Assembly (NCBI GenBank): GCA_937874695.1
Contig: CALNAJ010000044.1
Span: forward strand, 1 to 64,000
Direction: 5' to 3'
Origin: an uncultured Lactobacillus sp.
Lineage (GTDB): Bacteria > Bacillota > Bacilli > Lactobacillales > Lactobacillaceae
DNA length: 64,000 nucleotides
The notes under the pieces: generated by a model
Database searches by the model: none
Told to the model about the DNA's origin: nothing
Seen by the model: only the letters and a program-made list of their open reading frames with translations
In this document: piece by piece, positions 61,395 through 64,000 of the stretch
Layout: every line of letters begins with the position of its first letter
Position numbering within the stretch: position 1 is the stretch's first letter
Made by a program: the position numbers and the translations under genes

Positions 61395-63290
61395 CTATTT
61401 GAACACACGAACTAATTGCTTGTTTCCAGTGATGTAGCCACCGGCAACTTGGTAGCGCAACGTGTCGCTCTTACTAAAATTATTAGCGTTAGAGTAAGTC
61501 CAACCAGTTACTTTGAGAACAGCGTGAGCGGAGACGTGTTTGCTCTGCTTCGTCAGGTTAGCCGTGCTGTAACGGTTCAGCGCAGTCTTGGTTTGAACGC
61601 GCTTAGGCATCGTTTGTTTGCCAGATTGAACGAGCATCTTATTGGCGGTAATGTAACGACCGTTGCTCAAGACAAAACGGGTCGTTAAGTTCTGGTTCAC
61701 GATCTTCTTAACTTTTAGAACTTGGCCTTGCTTGTAGTGGGCCTTCTTGTTGGTCAGAGCCTTCTTGCTGTAGGCGTTGACCCCTTTAGGATTGATGACG
61801 GTAATCGTCTTGTGCTTCGTTGCGTAGTAAACGCGGCTGGTGTACTTGGCGTTGGCCGTGACGTAACCGGTCTTACCGTTAGTCTTACTGTGGTGGTTGA
61901 CGTCCTTAACTTGGTAACGCTTGACGCCGTTCTTGGACTTGGCGTAGCCGGTTACGACGAACATTGGCCGGTTGATCCGCGCTTTCTTAGCGTACCACTG
62001 CTTACGCGCCTTGTTGGTGAAGGTGGCGTGCTTGTAGAGACCGATCTTCTTCGTGGCGTAAATGACAGTGCCTTCAGGTGCAATGGTATCGCCGTCACCG
62101 CCGTTGGTAATAACTGGAGCGTACGTATAGGTCACAGATTTGGCAGTATTGCTAAAGGTTCCCGTCTCGTTACCGGTAGTAGTGGTCAAACCGTAACCGT
62201 CGATATCGAGCGGTTCAGTCTTGTAGCTGTCGCCGAGCTTACCCGTTAATGTCTTGTCTGGCTTTAACGTGTTACCTTGGTCATCGACGTAGTGGACGGT
62301 GACAGGTTGGCTGGTACTAGGCGTGGGTGTTTCAGTATTTTCATCTGAAGATTCAGCGAGTACTATAGGGACTTCCGTTAAAAGAGAACCGTCTATATGA
62401 TAAGTGCCATCAGACTGTTTAGGATAAAAATAACTCATAGGTTTTTGGTACAAAGCCATGGTGTCAGCACGACTAGTCATGGCATCTAAAGTAGCGAATT
62501 TGTCAGCAGGATAGCCGGATAAATATCTACCGGATACAGTGTTATTCTTGGCCTGAATAATATCAGTCTCAAATTGAGTTTCACCATTTGTACCTGTACC
62601 TTGTTCGTCAACCATACTTTGATAACCGTCTGCGAGAGTTGAATATACAGGAATCTGTAATTTTCTTAGCATTGGTTCAAGAACACTTTCAAAGTTTTCC
62701 TTGACTTCAGATTGCGTAATTTGATGATTTTCTACTTTAGTTCCCATGCTAAGAGTCCATGCCGCAATGGCTGCTCCTGCTCCCATGGCATTAACGTAAG
62801 TATCTCGTGTCATGCCTGAGACATCAAATGAGAAGACATAGTCGAGTCGAGACTGATTAAGGTCCACATTAGTAGATAATCGGTCAAAAGTTTCTGGGCC
62901 ATTTGTGATTAGAGCATCAATGAACCCGTCATCAGGATATTGGGAATGCAACCAATTAGTATAGTTGGCGTCTTGGAGTTGTTTTAGGGTTACAGTACTA
63001 TCTATTTTAGAGTATTGATAAACCCTATGTGTTACGCCGGTAGCATCCTTTATAGAGGTGTAAGGCAATTCTATGCCAGTAATTTTAACATTAGTTTGAT
63101 TGCCTTTTGCTAAGCCAGTCGTAGTTGCAGTCGAATTAGTCGCATTGGCATCGCTAACCTTGGCCATGGCTGCGGTCGCATTGTCTGTTGCTCCGGTACT
63201 ATCAGCGTGAACGACACTGGGACTGACGACTCCCCCAAAGAGAATCAGTGCTAGGCCAGCAATTGTAATTTTTCTAGTCGTTTTGAACAT
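61395..63290 (-). CDS. secreted MucBP / DUF5776 cell-surface protein
   Basis: This 631-residue protein begins with a signal peptide (MFKTTRKITIAGLALILFGGVVSP, cut near VVHADS). A unique N-terminal region to about residue 315 is followed by one MucBP repeat (VTVHYVDDQGNTLKPDKTL) at about 325-390. A highly basic C-terminal half then holds three or four DUF5776-like repeats (KQWYAKKARINRP, YQVKDVNHH, GRYITANKMLV, GYITGNKQLVRV). There is no LPXTG; the basic repeats likely hold it to wall polymers by charge. Start ATG 63290 has GGGGTG upstream; the GTG at 63299 is inside that site. Confidence 0.85.
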   Translation of the reverse strand: MFKTTRKITIAGLALILFGGVVSPSVVHADSTGATDNATAAMAKVSDANATNSTATTTGLAKGNQTNVKITGIELPYTSIKDATGVTHRVYQYSKIDSTVTLKQLQDANYTNWLHSQYPDDGFIDALITNGPETFDRLSTNVDLNQSRLDYVFSFDVSGMTRDTYVNAMGAGAAIAAWTLSMGTKVENHQITQSEVKENFESVLEPMLRKLQIPVYSTLADGYQSMVDEQGTGTNGETQFETDIIQAKNNTVSGRYLSGYPADKFATLDAMTSRADTMALYQKPMSYFYPKQSDGTYHIDGSLLTEVPIVLAESSDENTETPTPSTSQPVTVHYVDDQGNTLKPDKTLTGKLGDSYKTEPLDIDGYGLTTTTGNETGTFSNTAKSVTYTYAPVITNGGDGDTIAPEGTVIYATKKIGLYKHATFTNKARKQWYAKKARINRPMFVVTGYAKSKNGVKRYQVKDVNHHSKTNGKTGYVTANAKYTSRVYYATKHKTITVINPKGVNAYSKKALTNKKAHYKQGQVLKVKKIVNQNLTTRFVLSNGRYITANKMLVQSGKQTMPKRVQTKTALNRYSTANLTKQSKHVSAHAVLKVTGWTYSNANNFSKSDTLRYQVAGGYITGNKQLVRVFK

Positions 63291-63585
63291 TTTAGTCACC
63301 CCATATACTTTTTACTTCCTCATTGGAGAGCAGTATACCATAATTATAGTTATTATATAAGGGGGTAAATGCCTACGTAATAACGATGTAAACGTACTAT
63401 TTTAAAATATAATGAGACGAATAACAGATGAAATGTTAGTTGCACAAAGCAACTAAAAAGTGGTAATCAACTGAATGGTGAACACGGAAATCGTTCATCC
63501 GATGATCATTTCAAAAATATTTTGGTTAGAAAACTTGTTATATCAAGTAATTTAAATAGGGCCTGTCTCACACAGAAATGGTTTC
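63291..63585. other. A+T-rich intergenic stretch
   Basis: It holds the promoter region of the MucBP gene on minus. No gene is seen. Confidence 0.4.
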
Positions 63586-63660
63586 AGGGGGTGATGACCT
63601 ATGCTGGCAATGCTGATTGGTCACCTTCATTTTGATGATTAAAAAGAGGTTAGGACGATA
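63586..63660 (+). pseudogene. remnant of a holin-like (TxpA/Fst-type) toxin gene
   Basis: GGGGGTGATGACCTATG (63587-63603) is the ribosome site and start typical of small type I holin-like toxins. The frame from ATG 63601 ends after 13 codons. In the neighbouring frame TTGGTCACCTTC and onward read LVTFILMIKKRLG, the expected basic tail of such peptides. An internal deletion or frameshift best explains this. Confidence 0.4.
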
Positions 63661-63676
63661 GGGCCCTAACCTCGAA
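63641..63676 (-). terminator. terminator of the 63713 gene
   Basis: On minus AGGTTAGGG pairs with CCTAACCT around CCCTATCGT, followed by CTTTTTAAT. Confidence 0.75.
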
Positions 63677-63712
63677 TAGTTCGAAAAAAATATTTTTTAT
63701 TTGTAAAATAAT

Positions 63713-64000
63713 TTAAACATCTACGTGGTGTTTCAACTTTGGAAAGACGTGATAGTCTGACCAGCCCATGACGGCCCCCTGAGCAACCAGGGCCAACACC
63801 GTCCCGAAACCGATGGCGTGCAACTGGCCCGTGAAGATGTAAGACAACACAATGATGGTGACCGGTGGAATGTAGCTGGTCCACTGGGCAATGACCGCGG
63901 AACCCTTCAGAAAGCGGAACCGCAGAATGTAAGCCAAGTCATCGTTGGGATGCATGATAATGTTGCAGCGCTGGTAGATGGACACGGCGGCTGCCACCCC
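63713..64000 (-). CDS. C-terminal part of a membrane protein, cut by window edge
   Basis: The frame is open to the window end, so the start is missing. The 95 or so visible residues contain two hydrophobic helices (SAVIAQWTSYIPPVTIIVLSY is cut between them, then LHAIGFGTVLALVAQGAVMGW) and a polar tail ending KLKHHVDV. The family cannot be named from this part. A terminator follows it on the minus strand. Confidence 0.6.
   Translation of the reverse strand, partial: GVAAAVSIYQRCNIIMHPNDDLAYILRFRFLKGSAVIAQWTSYIPPVTIIVLSYIFTGQLHAIGFGTVLALVAQGAVMGWSDYHVFPKLKHHVDV

Noticed and set aside
1..64000. Complete insertion sequence or prophage
   Set aside because: No transposase, integrase or phage structural genes are visible in the window.

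Overview
The window looks like the chromosome of a heterofermentative lactobacillus of the Levilactobacillus (L. brevis) group. This is inferred from the xylA/xylB/xylT cluster with a GH120 beta-xylosidase, the T-box controlled brnQ genes, MucBP/LPXTG and KxYKxGKxW surface proteins, a VanX-like dipeptidase, a bile-salt-hydrolase family enzyme, the mntH-usp pair and a fairly balanced base composition. I see no rRNA, no complete insertion sequence, no prophage and no CRISPR array. One tRNA gene is present (Arg, 6356-6427).

Layout. 1-7.7 kb: housekeeping and cell-envelope genes (XRE regulator, NlpC/P60 hydrolase, choloylglycine hydrolase family enzyme, VanX-like dipeptidase, marR-nnrE, tRNA-Arg, GGDEF protein). 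7.7-11.5 kb: an A+T-richer beta-glucuronide operon (GPH symporter and GusA) behind a promoter with a perfect cre. 11.6-12.3 kb: hicB with a hicA that has lost its ATG start. 12.3-18.6 kb: two paralogous brnQ transporters, each behind its own T-box (Val and Ile specifiers), enclosing a DnaQ-like exonuclease and rarA. 18.7-21.3 kb: a MazG-like gene coupled to a GIY-YIG/DUF2075 ATPase, then an arsC-like gene. 21.5-34.8 kb: the xylose region, with xylR, an LRR/MucBP/LPXTG surface protein, xylA, xylB, xylT1, GH120 beta-xylosidase and xylT2. The xylA, xylT1 and xylT2 promoters share one layout: cre over the -35 and a 9-7-9 palindrome (xylO) just after the -10. 35-47 kb: YfhO, universal stress protein, M20 peptidase, K+ channel, aldo/keto reductase, GNAT, and a Tyr T-box in front of an NhaC-family transporter. 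47.2-51 kb: a DtxR-like regulator divergent from mntH-usp, plus a second usp. 51.2-55.3 kb: purA-guaC divergent from purB with PurBox-like sites, then an orphan Phd antitoxin. 55.6-64 kb: hydrolases, a tyrosine phosphatase, a secreted sedolisin (S53), a MucBP/DUF5776 surface protein and a truncated membrane gene.

The most unusual material is non-coding. (1) A family of about 200-nt structured intergenic repeats occurs at least five times on both strands (about 685-830, 27014-27210, 44086-44270, 46780-46985, 56730-56945). Two copies close with a perfect 17-bp stem that differs at six positions, all compensated. (2) A second structured repeat lies at 4421-4555 and 60889-61228, and the latter carries three tandem copies of its 3' arm. 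(3) On the minus strand at 55487-55339, three hairpins and a terminator hairpin all show UCCC-type loops, with CUCCU linkers, which is the pattern of a small RNA aimed at Shine-Dalgarno sequences. These are readings by eye; no database was searched.
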